Shown piece by piece: positions 26,950 through 35,414 of a stretch of DNA of 35,414 bases. A program made the translations under genes and the position numbers. Within the stretch, counting starts at the first letter, position 1. Each line of letters begins with the position of its first letter. This stretch comes from Actinomycetota bacterium (lineage in GTDB: Bacteria > Actinomycetota > Acidimicrobiia > Acidimicrobiales > WLNW01): contig WLNW01000013.1 of NCBI GenBank assembly GCA_009699605.1, forward strand, positions 1 through 35,414, written 5' to 3'. A model generated the notes under the pieces. That model was not told the DNA's origin. It was given only the letters and a program-made list of their open reading frames with translations, and made no database searches.

Positions 26950-27723
26950 TCACTTCCCTTCGGCCGGGTGCTCGGTGCCGCCGTGATGTTCGAAGTCGCG
27001 CTCGCCGATCACGGCGGCGGTGACACCGGCGGCGATGAAGGCGAGCCCACCGAACAGGACGATTGTGGCCACGATGTTTTTCGAGATGCGAGGCTTCAAT
27101 GCGACGAGCACCGCGACGCCGAGCACGACCGCGGCGATGACGGACGCGACCCACACGGCGCCGATGCGACTCGACGACAACAGGACCCGGGAGGCGCCGA
27201 GCGGCACGGCGGCGATGGCCAGCGCGGCGACCACCGGCACTTCGATCGGGTGCATGACCCGGTCGCGCAGCTCGCGGTTGGTCTGGGGGTCGCCCGTTGC
27301 ACGGTCGGCCCAGGCCTGCATGGCCCACTCGATGGCGACGACGGTCAGCAGGCCGACGCCGACGAGGAAGATCGCGCTCGACAGGACGAGGCCGAGGGCC
27401 AGGGCGGCAACACCGAACATGGCGATGAGCGGCCAGTAGCTCGGCTGGGTGGGCAGCTGCGCCGGTGGCTGATCGACCCCGAGGGCTGCGGCAGCCGCCG
27501 TGGGGTCGGCGTCTCGGAAGGAGACGAAGAGCAGGCCGAGGAAGCCACACGTCATGGCCACGCCGATGAGGATGAGGTAGCCGGTCTGATTGCCGACCGC
27601 GCCCTTCCACCCGAGCGACAGCGGACCGGTGTTGTTCCCGCCGGTGGTGTAGCCGAAAGTGACCGCGGCCACGAGGGCCCCGACCGCCATCCCGAAATAC
27701 AGTTTGAAACTCGTGGTGAGCAT
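26950..27723 (-). CDS. Membrane protein with two subunit IV-like modules
   Basis: A 257-residue protein with about eight hydrophobic segments. Its middle part reads PSYWPLIAMFGVAALALGL and continues into a second helix, closely resembling the C-terminal extension of CtaD (PSYWPLVVALGLPLIGYGL). I take both to be the actinobacterial subunit IV-type two-helix module. The first 60 residues contain another helix pair, and the C-terminal third two or three more, ending in a His-rich tail. It has no metal-ligand motif I can see. It sits between the inactive oxidase-like pair and ctaC, is probably co-transcribed with both, and may join them structurally; that is inference. Confidence 0.8.
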   Translation of the reverse strand: MLTTSFKLYFGMAVGALVAAVTFGYTTGGNNTGPLSLGWKGAVGNQTGYLILIGVAMTCGFLGLLFVSFRDADPTAAAAALGVDQPPAQLPTQPSYWPLIAMFGVAALALGLVLSSAIFLVGVGLLTVVAIEWAMQAWADRATGDPQTNRELRDRVMHPIEVPVVAALAIAAVPLGASRVLLSSSRIGAVWVASVIAAVVLGVAVLVALKPRISKNIVATIVLFGGLAFIAAGVTAAVIGERDFEHHGGTEHPAEGK

Positions 27724-27732
27724 GAGGGCGTC

Positions 27733-28353
27733 CTACTTCGCGACGTAGATGCCGAAATAGATGACCGTGTACACGGCAACCGTGGCGTACCAGAAGATCG
27801 ATGCCGCAACGATGCCGTCGGCCTGGCGGCTGGAGTACTGACCGGCCAACGCACGGAAGGCCATGAGCAGCAGGAACACCACGGCTGCACCGACCATGAC
27901 CAGGTGGGCGCCGGTGATGACGAAGATCAGGAGGCCCTGGAGGCTGGCATCGGCGCCGGAGATCGTGAGGCCCATGCTGTTGTAGTAGTAGATCGTCTGG
28001 TTGATGACCGCGATGCCGAACAGGGCGGTGAGCGCCAGTGCCAAGTAGGCCCGGGGCCGATCATCCCGGCGGATCGAGTGCACCGCCCAGGCCATGGTGA
28101 CCACCGACATGGCCATGGTGCCGAGCATCATGCCGCCCGGGACGAGTGAGATCGTGCCGGTCTCGATCCAGGCCGTGCCGCGGCCGGCTGGCGGGGCGGC
28201 CTTGATGGTCGCGGTGCGCTCGGCGAAGTAGAGCCCGAGGAGGCCGATGAACACCATCACCGAGGCGACGGTGGCATACGCGGTGCCTACGAGGAGCGTG
28301 TGCGGTCGAGGTAGGACCTCGGCCGAGAGCAGTTGATCGGATTGGGTGGCCAT
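27733..28353 (-). CDS. Degenerate subunit III (CtaE-like) paralogue
   Basis: A 206-residue membrane protein with five helices that aligns with subunit III over its length. ITGAHLVMVGAAVVF corresponds to LTGFHGVHVSIGIIM of the functional CtaE, and SIFWYATVAVYTVIYFGIYV to GLYWHFVDVVWIVIFTIVYL. Hallmark residues are gone: the second His is Met, YWHFVD reads FWYATV, and the conserved Glu of helix III is Ser. It overlaps the preceding subunit I-like gene by 1 nt (TGATG), so the two are coupled and probably form a complex. The start at 28353 is fixed by that overlap. Confidence 0.82.
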   Translation of the reverse strand: MATQSDQLLSAEVLPRPHTLLVGTAYATVASVMVFIGLLGLYFAERTATIKAAPPAGRGTAWIETGTISLVPGGMMLGTMAMSVVTMAWAVHSIRRDDRPRAYLALALTALFGIAVINQTIYYYNSMGLTISGADASLQGLLIFVITGAHLVMVGAAVVFLLLMAFRALAGQYSSRQADGIVAASIFWYATVAVYTVIYFGIYVAK

Positions 28354-29972
28354 CAGACGGCACCTCCGTTCTCGGCGGCGTCGAGCAGTGGACGCTCGGA
28401 GCGCACGACAGGCAGCGGCCCGCGGAAGTTGCCCACGGGAGGCGGTGAGCTCGAGGCCCATTCGAGGGTGTGGCCCTGCCACGGATTCGCCGGGGCGTAG
28501 GAGCCGCTGGGCAGGAACGTTCGCACGACGGCGCCGACCGCAACGAGCGCACCGAGCGCGAACAGGCCGTAACCGACGAGGCCGATCGCGTTCATGATCT
28601 CGGCGCCGTCCTTGACCGCGGAGGTGACGAGACCGGCCGGCTGATCGTAGAAGCCGGCCGCGAAGTCACCGAGTCCGGCGAGGAAGGCCCCGCCGACGAG
28701 GGGCAGGACGGCGAGCCGGGCCAAGCCCTCGGGCACCGCCCGGCCAGTGAGCTTGGACGACCAGTATACGACGCCGGCGAAGCCGACCGTGGCGCTGGCC
28801 AAGAGCACCATCGCCATCTGTCCGTCGACCGCCGACGTGTTGCGCAGATCGAACGGGACGAACACGTACATTACGCCGGCCAACACACCGCCAAACAGCA
28901 CCAAGGCGCCGAGCAGGGCGAGCCCGAGCGCCCCGAGCGGGCCGGAGGACGCCGGCTTGCCCTGGCGAAGCGTGTCGGCCCAGGCGCCGAAGAGCGCAAG
29001 CACGGGAAGCGCGATGGCGTAGCCGACCGCCAGGAACACGAACTTGTCCTGGACGTTGGGGGCCGAAGCAAACGAACCGACGCTGAGTAGCCCGAACAGG
29101 GCGATGGCACCGAGCACGACGTCGTAGGAGCGCTGGCGGGCGCGGGCGGCGACCGGGATGATCTCGCTCACGATGCCGAGCGCCGGGATGGCGTAGGCAT
29201 AGACCATCGGCTGGCCGAACGACCAGCGGATCTGGTTGTAGAGCGCGTTCTCGGCGCCATACAGGGTCTGGGCGTGGGTGTAGTCGACGTAGGCCAGGAG
29301 GATGCGCCCGAGCAACACCGGCAACGTGAGGAACCACACCGACGACGCCACGAGCATCGACCAGGAAAAGACCGGCACGCGGCGGAGGGTCAGGCCGGGT
29401 GCCCGGAGCGTAAGGACTGTGGTGGCCACGCAGACCGCGGCGAGCAGCAGTGCGACAACGAGCACGCCGATGGCCAGCAGGGTGAGCGCCACCCCGTCCT
29501 GGTGGGTGCCCGCGGTGAGCCCGGGGGCCTCGCCGAGGCCACCGTCGGCTGCGAAGCCGCCGATGAGCAGGCCCACGCCAAGGAGCCAGACCCAGAAGGC
29601 GGCGGCCGCCGCACGGGGGAACGCGATGGCCGGCGAACCGACCTGCAATGGGACGACCGCAGTGGCAAGCCCGATGAACAACGGGAGGACGCCGCACAGC
29701 AACAGGCCGATGCGGTACGCCGCAAAGGTCTGCCAGGCGGACGTGACGCCGCCGAACAGGTCGATCGAGGTGGTGTCGAGCTTCTCGGCACCCGACAGGA
29801 CGCCGAACACCCCAGCGCCCAGGATGAACACCGCGCTCGCCAGCACGTACAACCGACCAAGGGTGGTGTGGTCGCCGGTGGTGATCAGCTCGTACAGCCC
29901 CTGGGGTTGTACGGCGGTCGTCACGGACGGCGCGGTCGTGGTGGCCGCCGCGTCTGACTCGGTGATCGTCAT
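28353..29972 (-). CDS. Degenerate cytochrome oxidase subunit I paralogue without metal ligands
   Basis: A 539-residue protein with about twelve membrane helices that aligns with CtaD from TTGDHTTLGRLYV (31-43) to HTLEWASSSP near the C-terminus. Every metal ligand is replaced. The heme a His92 position is Tyr86; the CuB motif FGHPEVY reads FGQPMVY (Gln254, Met256); the HH pair aligns with Ser/Phe near 300; and AHFHYV reads GQMAMV (Gln385, Ala387). It can bind neither heme nor CuB in the usual way and should not reduce oxygen. The frame is intact with normal codon use, so it is not a pseudogene. An AGAGGTC ribosome site precedes the ATG. First gene of the oxidase locus. Confidence 0.85.
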   Translation of the reverse strand: MTITESDAAATTTAPSVTTAVQPQGLYELITTGDHTTLGRLYVLASAVFILGAGVFGVLSGAEKLDTTSIDLFGGVTSAWQTFAAYRIGLLLCGVLPLFIGLATAVVPLQVGSPAIAFPRAAAAAFWVWLLGVGLLIGGFAADGGLGEAPGLTAGTHQDGVALTLLAIGVLVVALLLAAVCVATTVLTLRAPGLTLRRVPVFSWSMLVASSVWFLTLPVLLGRILLAYVDYTHAQTLYGAENALYNQIRWSFGQPMVYAYAIPALGIVSEIIPVAARARQRSYDVVLGAIALFGLLSVGSFASAPNVQDKFVFLAVGYAIALPVLALFGAWADTLRQGKPASSGPLGALGLALLGALVLFGGVLAGVMYVFVPFDLRNTSAVDGQMAMVLLASATVGFAGVVYWSSKLTGRAVPEGLARLAVLPLVGGAFLAGLGDFAAGFYDQPAGLVTSAVKDGAEIMNAIGLVGYGLFALGALVAVGAVVRTFLPSGSYAPANPWQGHTLEWASSSPPPVGNFRGPLPVVRSERPLLDAAENGGAV

Positions 29973-30150
29973 GAGTGAACGTGACCTCTGGCGTTGAGTG
30001 CTCTGAACGAGTCGCGCGGAGCCGGGCCGCGGCCTGCGCCGCCTGATCGTAGGTGGCGATCGGCGGTCACTGGCGAACCGTGCCCCGGCGGGACTCTACA
30101 CAGGCGGTGTTGGCGCTTTGCATTGGGCGGAACGACGCCCGTCGGTAGGT

Positions 30151-31047
30151 TCACAACCCGCTCCGCACGAGCTGGTCGGCCGCCATCGCGGCGAACAGCA
30201 GGGTGAGGTACGTGATGGAGAATCCGAACAGTTTCATGGCCTTGGCCGGCGTGGGAGTGCGGAGGAGCCCGACGGCCATGGCCGTGAAGGCGCCACCGAG
30301 CACGACTGCCGAGACGACGTAGATCGCGCCCATGTCGCCGATCGGAGCGAACAACAAGGTGAGGCCCCACAGCAGCACCGTGTAGGCCAGGATGCGCACG
30401 GCCACCGTGTGCAGGCTGGCCACGACAGGCAGCATCGGCACGTCGGCTGCGGCGTAGTCGTCGCGGTAACGGATGGCGAGCGCCCAGAAGTGCGGCGGGG
30501 TCCAGTAGAAGATGATGGCGAAGAGCACGACGGGGGCCCAGCTCAGGCTGTTGGTCACCGCCGACCAGCCGATGAGCACCGGCGCGGCGCCCGCCGCACC
30601 ACCGACAACGATGTTGCTCTTCGAGGTGCGCTTCAGCCACAGCGTGTAGACGAACACGTAAAACAAGCAGGCCGCAACGGCGAGCACCGCCGACAGCAGG
30701 TTGACGAGCGCCCACAGCCAGACAAAGGCCACGGCCTCAATGGCGATCGCGAAGATCAGCGCGTTGCGGGGCTCGATCAGGCCCGTGACGAGCGGCCGGT
30801 TCTGGGTGCGCTTCATCAGGCGGTCGATATCGCGATCGACGTACATGTTGATCGCGTTGGCCCCGCCCGCGGACAAGGTGCCGCCGAGCACGGTGGCCAC
30901 CATGAGCCACACCGACGGCATGCCCCGCTCGGCCACAACCATCGTGGGCACCGTGGTCACGAGGAGGAGTTCGATGATGCGGGGCTTGGTGAGCGCGATG
31001 TACCCGCGTACGCGCCGATGCAGGGTGGGCGGAGCGGGCGAAAGCAC
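30151..31047 (-). CDS. ctaB: Protoheme IX farnesyltransferase (heme O synthase)
   Basis: A 298-residue UbiA-family prenyltransferase that attaches farnesyl to heme B, giving heme O for heme A synthesis. The first Asp-rich motif is NMYVDRDID (Asn67, Asp71, Asp75) followed by RTQNRP, and the second region reads [18 protein letters not shown], both diagnostic. Eight or nine membrane helices. The GTG start at 31047 follows a TAACGT box by 6 nt. It is divergent from ctaA, the next enzyme of the pathway, and 178 nt upstream of the oxidase structural genes in the same direction. Confidence 0.96.
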   Translation of the reverse strand: MLSPAPPTLHRRVRGYIALTKPRIIELLLVTTVPTMVVAERGMPSVWLMVATVLGGTLSAGGANAINMYVDRDIDRLMKRTQNRPLVTGLIEPRNALIFAIAIEAVAFVWLWALVNLLSAVLAVAACLFYVFVYTLWLKRTSKSNIVVGGAAGAAPVLIGWSAVTNSLSWAPVVLFAIIFYWTPPHFWALAIRYRDDYAAADVPMLPVVASLHTVAVRILAYTVLLWGLTLLFAPIGDMGAIYVVSAVVLGGAFTAMAVGLLRTPTPAKAMKLFGFSITYLTLLFAAMAADQLVRSGL

Positions 31048-31053
31048 GACGAT

Positions 31054-31059
31054 ACGTTA
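31054..31059 (-). promoter_or_regulatory. -10 box (TAACGT), leaderless
   Basis: On the minus strand TAACGT ends 6 nt before the ctaB GTG at 31047. Confidence 0.5.
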
Positions 31060-31129
31060 GGTCCGCGCCCGCGTGGCCGCCAAGACCGGAAGAAGGTCGC
31101 CCGCCACGCCGCGCGGGGTCATCGCGCCC

Positions 31130-31135
31130 TAGATT
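31130..31135 (+). promoter_or_regulatory. -10 box (TAGATT), leaderless
   Basis: TAGATT ends 7 nt before the ctaA GTG at 31143. It forms a divergent promoter pair with ctaB inside 95 nt. Confidence 0.5.
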
Positions 31136-31142
31136 GCGTTGA

Positions 31143-32087
31143 GTGTGCGCACGTCGTGGCCTGACCCCTGAGGCCTACCGCCGCATCACGTCGCTCGCGC
31201 TTGCGGCGCTGGCCGTGATCATCGTGTCCGGCGCGGCCGTTCGGCTCACCGGATCCGGGCTTGGCTGCACCGACTGGCCCAATTGCCGCCAGAACCGGCT
31301 CGTCGCCGACCTCGAGTTCCACCCCATGGTCGAGTTCGTGAACCGCGTGTTCACCGGCGTCGTCTCCGTGGCGGTCATTCTCGCCGTGCTCGGGTCGCGC
31401 TTGCGACGCCCGCGGCGCGGCGATCTCACCTGGTGGTCGTTCGGCCTCGTGGCAGGCGTGCTCGGCCAGATCATCCTCGGTGCGCTGGTCGTCGTGTTCG
31501 AGCTCTCCCCCTGGCTGGTCATCGGCCACTTCCTCACCTCGATGGTGCTGGTGTGGAACGCCGTGGTGCTGCATCACCGCGCGGGGCTCCCGACCGATCC
31601 TCACGGGCACGCCGTGGTCGGCCCGCGCAACGTCGCACCCCGACTGCTCGCGCTGATCGGGCTCTGGTTCGTCGGCGCCATAGCCGTGATCTTCACCGGC
31701 ACCATCGTCACGGGTTCGGGCCCCCACGGTGGGGACGCCAAGGTCGAGCGCCTCCCCCTCCTCTTCGCGAGCGCCGCCCGCGTGCACGGCAGCACCGTCA
31801 TGGGGTTCCTCGCGCTCACGCTGCTCATCGCATGGCTGCTGCGGCAGGCAACGGCCCCGCGGTCGCTGCAAGTGCGCATGTGGCAGGCCATCGGCGTGCT
31901 CGTCGTGCAGGCCACCATCGGCTACGTGCAGTACTTCACCAAGGTTCCGGTCGTGCTGGTGGGCTTTCACATCGCGGGCGCGACGTCGTTGTGGATCGCC
32001 GTGGTGCGCTTCGCGCTCGCCACCCGCGAACCAATGGCCCCCGATGTCCGTCCCGCGCCACACGTCGCCGAGGTGGTGCACGCGTGA
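31143..32087 (+). CDS. ctaA: Heme A synthase (COX15/CtaA family)
   Basis: A 314-residue membrane enzyme oxidising the heme O C8 methyl group to give heme A. Eight helices are expected. The extracytoplasmic Cys pair is Cys42 and Cys48 in GCTDWPNC, followed by the essential Glu58 and His60 in LEFHPMVEFVNR. Further heme-binding histidines fall in VIGHF, RVHGST and VGFHIAG. The GTG start is supported by the TAGATT box. Its stop codon overlaps the clpS start by 4 nt (GTGA), so the ctaA, clpS and DUF2017 genes form one coupled operon. Confidence 0.95.
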   Translation: MCARRGLTPEAYRRITSLALAALAVIIVSGAAVRLTGSGLGCTDWPNCRQNRLVADLEFHPMVEFVNRVFTGVVSVAVILAVLGSRLRRPRRGDLTWWSFGLVAGVLGQIILGALVVVFELSPWLVIGHFLTSMVLVWNAVVLHHRAGLPTDPHGHAVVGPRNVAPRLLALIGLWFVGAIAVIFTGTIVTGSGPHGGDAKVERLPLLFASAARVHGSTVMGFLALTLLIAWLLRQATAPRSLQVRMWQAIGVLVVQATIGYVQYFTKVPVVLVGFHIAGATSLWIAVVRFALATREPMAPDVRPAPHVAEVVHA

Positions 32088-32383
32088 CCGCGCCACTGGC
32101 CGCGCCCGTCGAGGTCGACGATCCCGAGGTGGGCACGGTTCCCACATCCGACGTGCCCTGGATCGTGCTCGTGTGGAACGACCCGATCAACCTGATGTCG
32201 TATGTGACCCTCGTGTTGCAGAAGGTGTTCGGGTACAGCAAGGAGAAGGCCACCAACCTCATGCTCGACGTACATCAGAAGGGCCGGGCCGTCGTGTCGA
32301 CCGGAGCACGCGAGAAGGCCGAGCTCGACGTGTACCGCCTCCACGAGCACGGGTTGTGGGCCACGATGCAGCAGGACAAGTAG
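32084..32383 (+). CDS. clpS: ATP-dependent Clp protease adaptor ClpS
   Basis: A 99-residue adaptor that delivers N-degron substrates (bulky N-terminal residues) to ClpA- or ClpC-type unfoldases with ClpP. The core starts WIVLVWNDPINLMSYV (26-41), with the Asn32-Asp33 pair of the N-degron pocket, and continues through LQKVFGYSKEKATNLMLDVH and GREKAELDVYRLH-like segments. The first 25 residues are the disordered, acidic extension expected. The GTG start overlaps the ctaA stop codon; the gene ends overlapping the DUF2017 start by 1 nt. clpS next to DUF2017 is a common actinobacterial pair. Confidence 0.95.
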   Translation: MTAPLAAPVEVDDPEVGTVPTSDVPWIVLVWNDPINLMSYVTLVLQKVFGYSKEKATNLMLDVHQKGRAVVSTGAREKAELDVYRLHEHGLWATMQQDK

Positions 32384-32859
32384 TGGGCCGTCGCATCCGC
32401 AGGCATCGCAAGGGGCACGTGATCGTCGACCTCGACGAGCACGAGCGTCGCATCCTGCGCGATCTCGCCGAGCAGCTCCGGGCCCTGCTGCTCGACGGCT
32501 CCGAGCCGTCGTTGCGACGCCTCTTTCCCACGGCGCACCCCGACGACGAAGTCAAAGAGCGCGAGTACCAGTCGCTCGTGCACGACAACCTGCTCGAGCA
32601 TCGCCTCGCCACGCTCGACGAGTTCGAGGCCACCCTCGACGCGGCCACTCTCACCGTGGCCCAAACCGAGCGCTGGATGACCGCCCTCAACGACCTGCGC
32701 CTGGTGCTCGGCACGCTGCTCGACGTCAGCGAGGACTCCGTCGAGTTCGATCCCGACGCCGAAGATGCGTTCAGCCAAGCCGTGTACCACTTCCTCGGCG
32801 GCCTCCTCGAACAGGTCGTCGACGTGCTGTTCAGCACCCTCCCACCCCCGGCGAAGTAA
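32383..32859 (+). CDS. DUF2017 family protein
   Basis: A 158-residue, mostly helical, acidic protein of the DUF2017 family, usually found beside clpS in actinobacteria and without a proven role. Visible family features are the basic start (RRIRRHRKGHVIVDLDEHERRILRDL), the RRLFPTAHPDD turn and the C-terminal segment FSQAVYHFLGGLLEQVVDVL. The GTG start at 32383 overlaps the clpS stop codon (TAGTG), so it is translated by coupling. A role in ClpS or Clp function is suggested only by that neighbourhood. Confidence 0.9.
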   Translation: MGRRIRRHRKGHVIVDLDEHERRILRDLAEQLRALLLDGSEPSLRRLFPTAHPDDEVKEREYQSLVHDNLLEHRLATLDEFEATLDAATLTVAQTERWMTALNDLRLVLGTLLDVSEDSVEFDPDAEDAFSQAVYHFLGGLLEQVVDVLFSTLPPPAK

Positions 32860-32902
32860 CCGAGCGAGGAACCGCACCCGGCACCCGGAACGACCATTCG
32901 GC

Positions 32903-32933
32903 TTGCACGATCCTGAAGCCCTCCTGCTATCGT
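32903..32933 (+). promoter_or_regulatory. Candidate promoter of the tRNA cluster
   Basis: TTGCAC (32903-32908) and TATCGT (32928-32933) are separated by 19 nt, and the tRNA-Glu gene begins 21 nt after the -10 box. The spacing is slightly long. Confidence 0.5.
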
Positions 32934-32954
32934 GACCGAGCCCTCAACGGCCGA

Positions 32955-33027
<73 letters not shown>

Positions 33028-33041
33028 CGTAGCAATACCAA

Positions 33042-33116
33042 GGTCCCGTGGTGCAGTTTGGAGTGCACGCCGCCCTGTCAAGGCGGAGGCCGCGGGTTCA
33101 AATCCCGTCGGGACCG
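33042..33116 (+). tRNA. tRNA-Asp (GTC)
   Basis: A complete cloverleaf. The anticodon loop is CTGTCAA (anticodon GTC), the T loop TTCAAAT, and the acceptor GGTCCCG pairs with CGGGACC, followed by discriminator G73 as expected for tRNA-Asp. CCA is not encoded. Confidence 0.95.
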
Positions 33117-33129
33117 CAACACGAGTTCT

Positions 33130-33146
33130 GCCGAGCATCGCTCGGC
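33130..33146 (+). other. Small hairpin between tRNA-Asp and tRNA-Phe
   Basis: GCCGAG (33130-33135) pairs with CTCGGC (33141-33146) around a 5-nt loop in the spacer. It may guide processing of the shared precursor. Confidence 0.4.
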
Positions 33147-33151
33147 ATCTC

Positions 33152-33227
33152 GGTCGGGTAGCTCAGTAGGCAGAGCGACCGCCTGAAAAGCGGTAGGTCA
33201 CCGGATCGACGCCGGTCCCGACCACCA
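33152..33227 (+). tRNA. tRNA-Phe (GAA), CCA encoded
   Basis: The anticodon loop CTGAAAA (GAA) sits on an ACCGC/GCGGT stem. The acceptor GGTCGGG pairs with CCCGACC, followed by A73 and an encoded CCA. The T loop reads ATCGACG, so position 54, almost always T, is A; this is unusual. Confidence 0.92.
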
Positions 33228-33279
33228 GTCTTGCCAAGGTCCGTTGCTGCTCAGTTCGGCCCGGCCTTCAGGCCCGGCG

Positions 33280-34002
33280 TCAGAGCTCGAGCAGCAGGCG
33301 CAGGTCGTCGATCACGAGCGGCGCGTCTTCAATGGTGGGGTCATCGTCGTCGGCCACGCCGCTATAGCGCACCGCCCGCATGCCCGCGGCCCGGGCGCCG
33401 GCCACATCCGTGCGGCGAATGTCGCCGATGTGGAGCGCTTCGGCGGCCGACGATCCGAGCCCGGCGAGCGCATGGTCGAAGATCTCGCGGCGCGGCTTGT
33501 AGACACCGACCTCGTCGGAGAAGGACCAGTGCGAGAAGTGCTGGAGCACCCCGTGCGACTCGAGGAAGCCGCGCAACAGCACCGACGGCGTGAGGCCCAC
33601 GTCGCACACGATGCCGAGCCGCACCCCGCGTGCTGCCAGGGTCGCGACCACCGTCTCGCAGTGCGGGGTGAGCTGCACATCAGCGCGGCGGCTCGCGTCG
33701 AACCACGCGTCGCGCAACGCGTCGGCATCGCCTTCACCGAGCACCGAATCGAGCAACACGGTCGCCGTATCGATCGCGTGCTCGGCCGTGAACTGCACGT
33801 TGGTGATCCAGCCCTCGTGATGCAGGGCGGACACGTGCTCGAGCACGGAGTCGAGCACCTCGACCTCGACGTCGAGCGATCGCTCCCGTGCGACCTTGTG
33901 CCAGGCCTGCTTGCGCCGGGCGAGCGTCGCCGCAGGATCCGCACGACACAGCGTGTTCCAGTAGTCGAAGGTGACCGCGACCAATGGGGGCGAGCCAGGC
34001 AT
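33280..34002 (-). CDS. HAD-superfamily hydrolase with altered motif I
   Basis: A 240-residue haloacid dehalogenase-like hydrolase with a helical cap (about 20-105). Motif I is FDYWNTL: the nucleophile Asp13 is present but the second, acid/base Asp of DxD is Trp15, as in subgroups that are not ordinary phosphatases. Motif II reads IVCDVG (Cys133 instead of Ser/Thr). Motif III lysine is Lys169 in GVYKPR, and motif IV is GDIRRTD (Asp194, Asp199). Dehalogenase-like or other non-phosphatase activity is possible; the substrate is unknown. It follows the malic enzyme gene by 17 nt in the same direction and is probably co-transcribed. Confidence 0.9.
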   Translation of the reverse strand: MPGSPPLVAVTFDYWNTLCRADPAATLARRKQAWHKVARERSLDVEVEVLDSVLEHVSALHHEGWITNVQFTAEHAIDTATVLLDSVLGEGDADALRDAWFDASRRADVQLTPHCETVVATLAARGVRLGIVCDVGLTPSVLLRGFLESHGVLQHFSHWSFSDEVGVYKPRREIFDHALAGLGSSAAEALHIGDIRRTDVAGARAAGMRAVRYSGVADDDDPTIEDAPLVIDDLRLLLEL

Positions 34003-34019
34003 CGCGTCGCCCGTGCGGT

Positions 34020-35414
<1,395 letters not shown>

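Noticed and set aside
28353-29972. The subunit I paralogue as a second working oxidase (for example cbb3 type)
   Set aside because: None of the six metal-ligand histidines is present and no cbb3 partner genes are nearby.
33261-33277. A hairpin between tRNA-Phe and the HAD gene as a bidirectional terminator
   Set aside because: The stem is six pairs with a bulge (CCGGCC with GGCCCGG) and no T tract follows on either strand.

Overview
The window is GC-rich, densely coded, single-chromosome-type DNA with short intergenic gaps, many 1-8 nt start/stop overlaps and frequent GTG starts. A WhiB-family regulator, an acyl-ACP thioesterase, a DUF4031 protein, DUF2017 next to ClpS, a CtaG-type oxidase assembly factor and TANNNT boxes 6-8 nt in front of start codons all point to an actinobacterium. 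I suspect a deep branch such as Acidimicrobiia, but the class is an inference. Nothing looks like phage, plasmid, insertion sequence or CRISPR.

Layout. 1-5690 (+): a dynamin-like GTPase, then a DapA-fold protein lacking the catalytic lysine, an aldehyde dehydrogenase and a D-2-hydroxyacid dehydrogenase. 5735-9255: an unrecognised 529-residue protein, two lipoproteins and a DUF4031 protein. 9252-12385: a dut / acyl-ACP desaturase / DUF4031 operon (-) divergent from oligoribonuclease and an MBL-fold hydrolase (+). 12317-17270 (-): thioesterase, leucine attenuator, leuA, then a large YfhO-like membrane protein. 17323-18099 (+): a WhiB7-like gene behind a 50-codon upstream ORF and a strong intrinsic terminator. 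18265-19676 (+): a TlpA-like thiol-disulfide lipoprotein and CcdA. 19628-21558 (-): serS and pdxH. 21607-29972 (-): an eight-gene cytochrome oxidase locus. 30151-32859: ctaB (-) divergent from ctaA-clpS-DUF2017 (+). 32955-33227: tRNA-Glu, tRNA-Asp, tRNA-Phe. 33280-35414 (-): a HAD hydrolase and an ACT-domain malic enzyme cut by the window end.

How it fits together. About 11 kb serves aerobic respiration: ctaB and ctaA make heme A, the TlpA/CcdA pair probably handles thiol reduction outside the membrane, CtaG assembles copper, and ctaC (fused to a c-type heme domain), ctaD, ctaE and ctaF form a caa3-type oxidase. Upstream in the same run of genes are a full-length subunit I paralogue in which all six metal-ligand histidines are replaced and a subunit III paralogue that has also lost its hallmark residues. 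This looks like an inactive oxidase-like membrane module kept beside the working enzyme.

The regulatory highlights are two RNA attenuators absent from a plain gene list. One is an 11-residue leucine-rich leader peptide ([11 protein letters not shown]) in front of leuA whose start codon overlaps the thioesterase stop codon. The other is the uORF/terminator leader of the WhiB7-like gene, with an AT-rich box 3 bp upstream of a TTGACG element. A further theme is leaderless transcription: thirteen genes carry a TANNNT box ending 6-8 nt before the start codon, and this settled several start choices.
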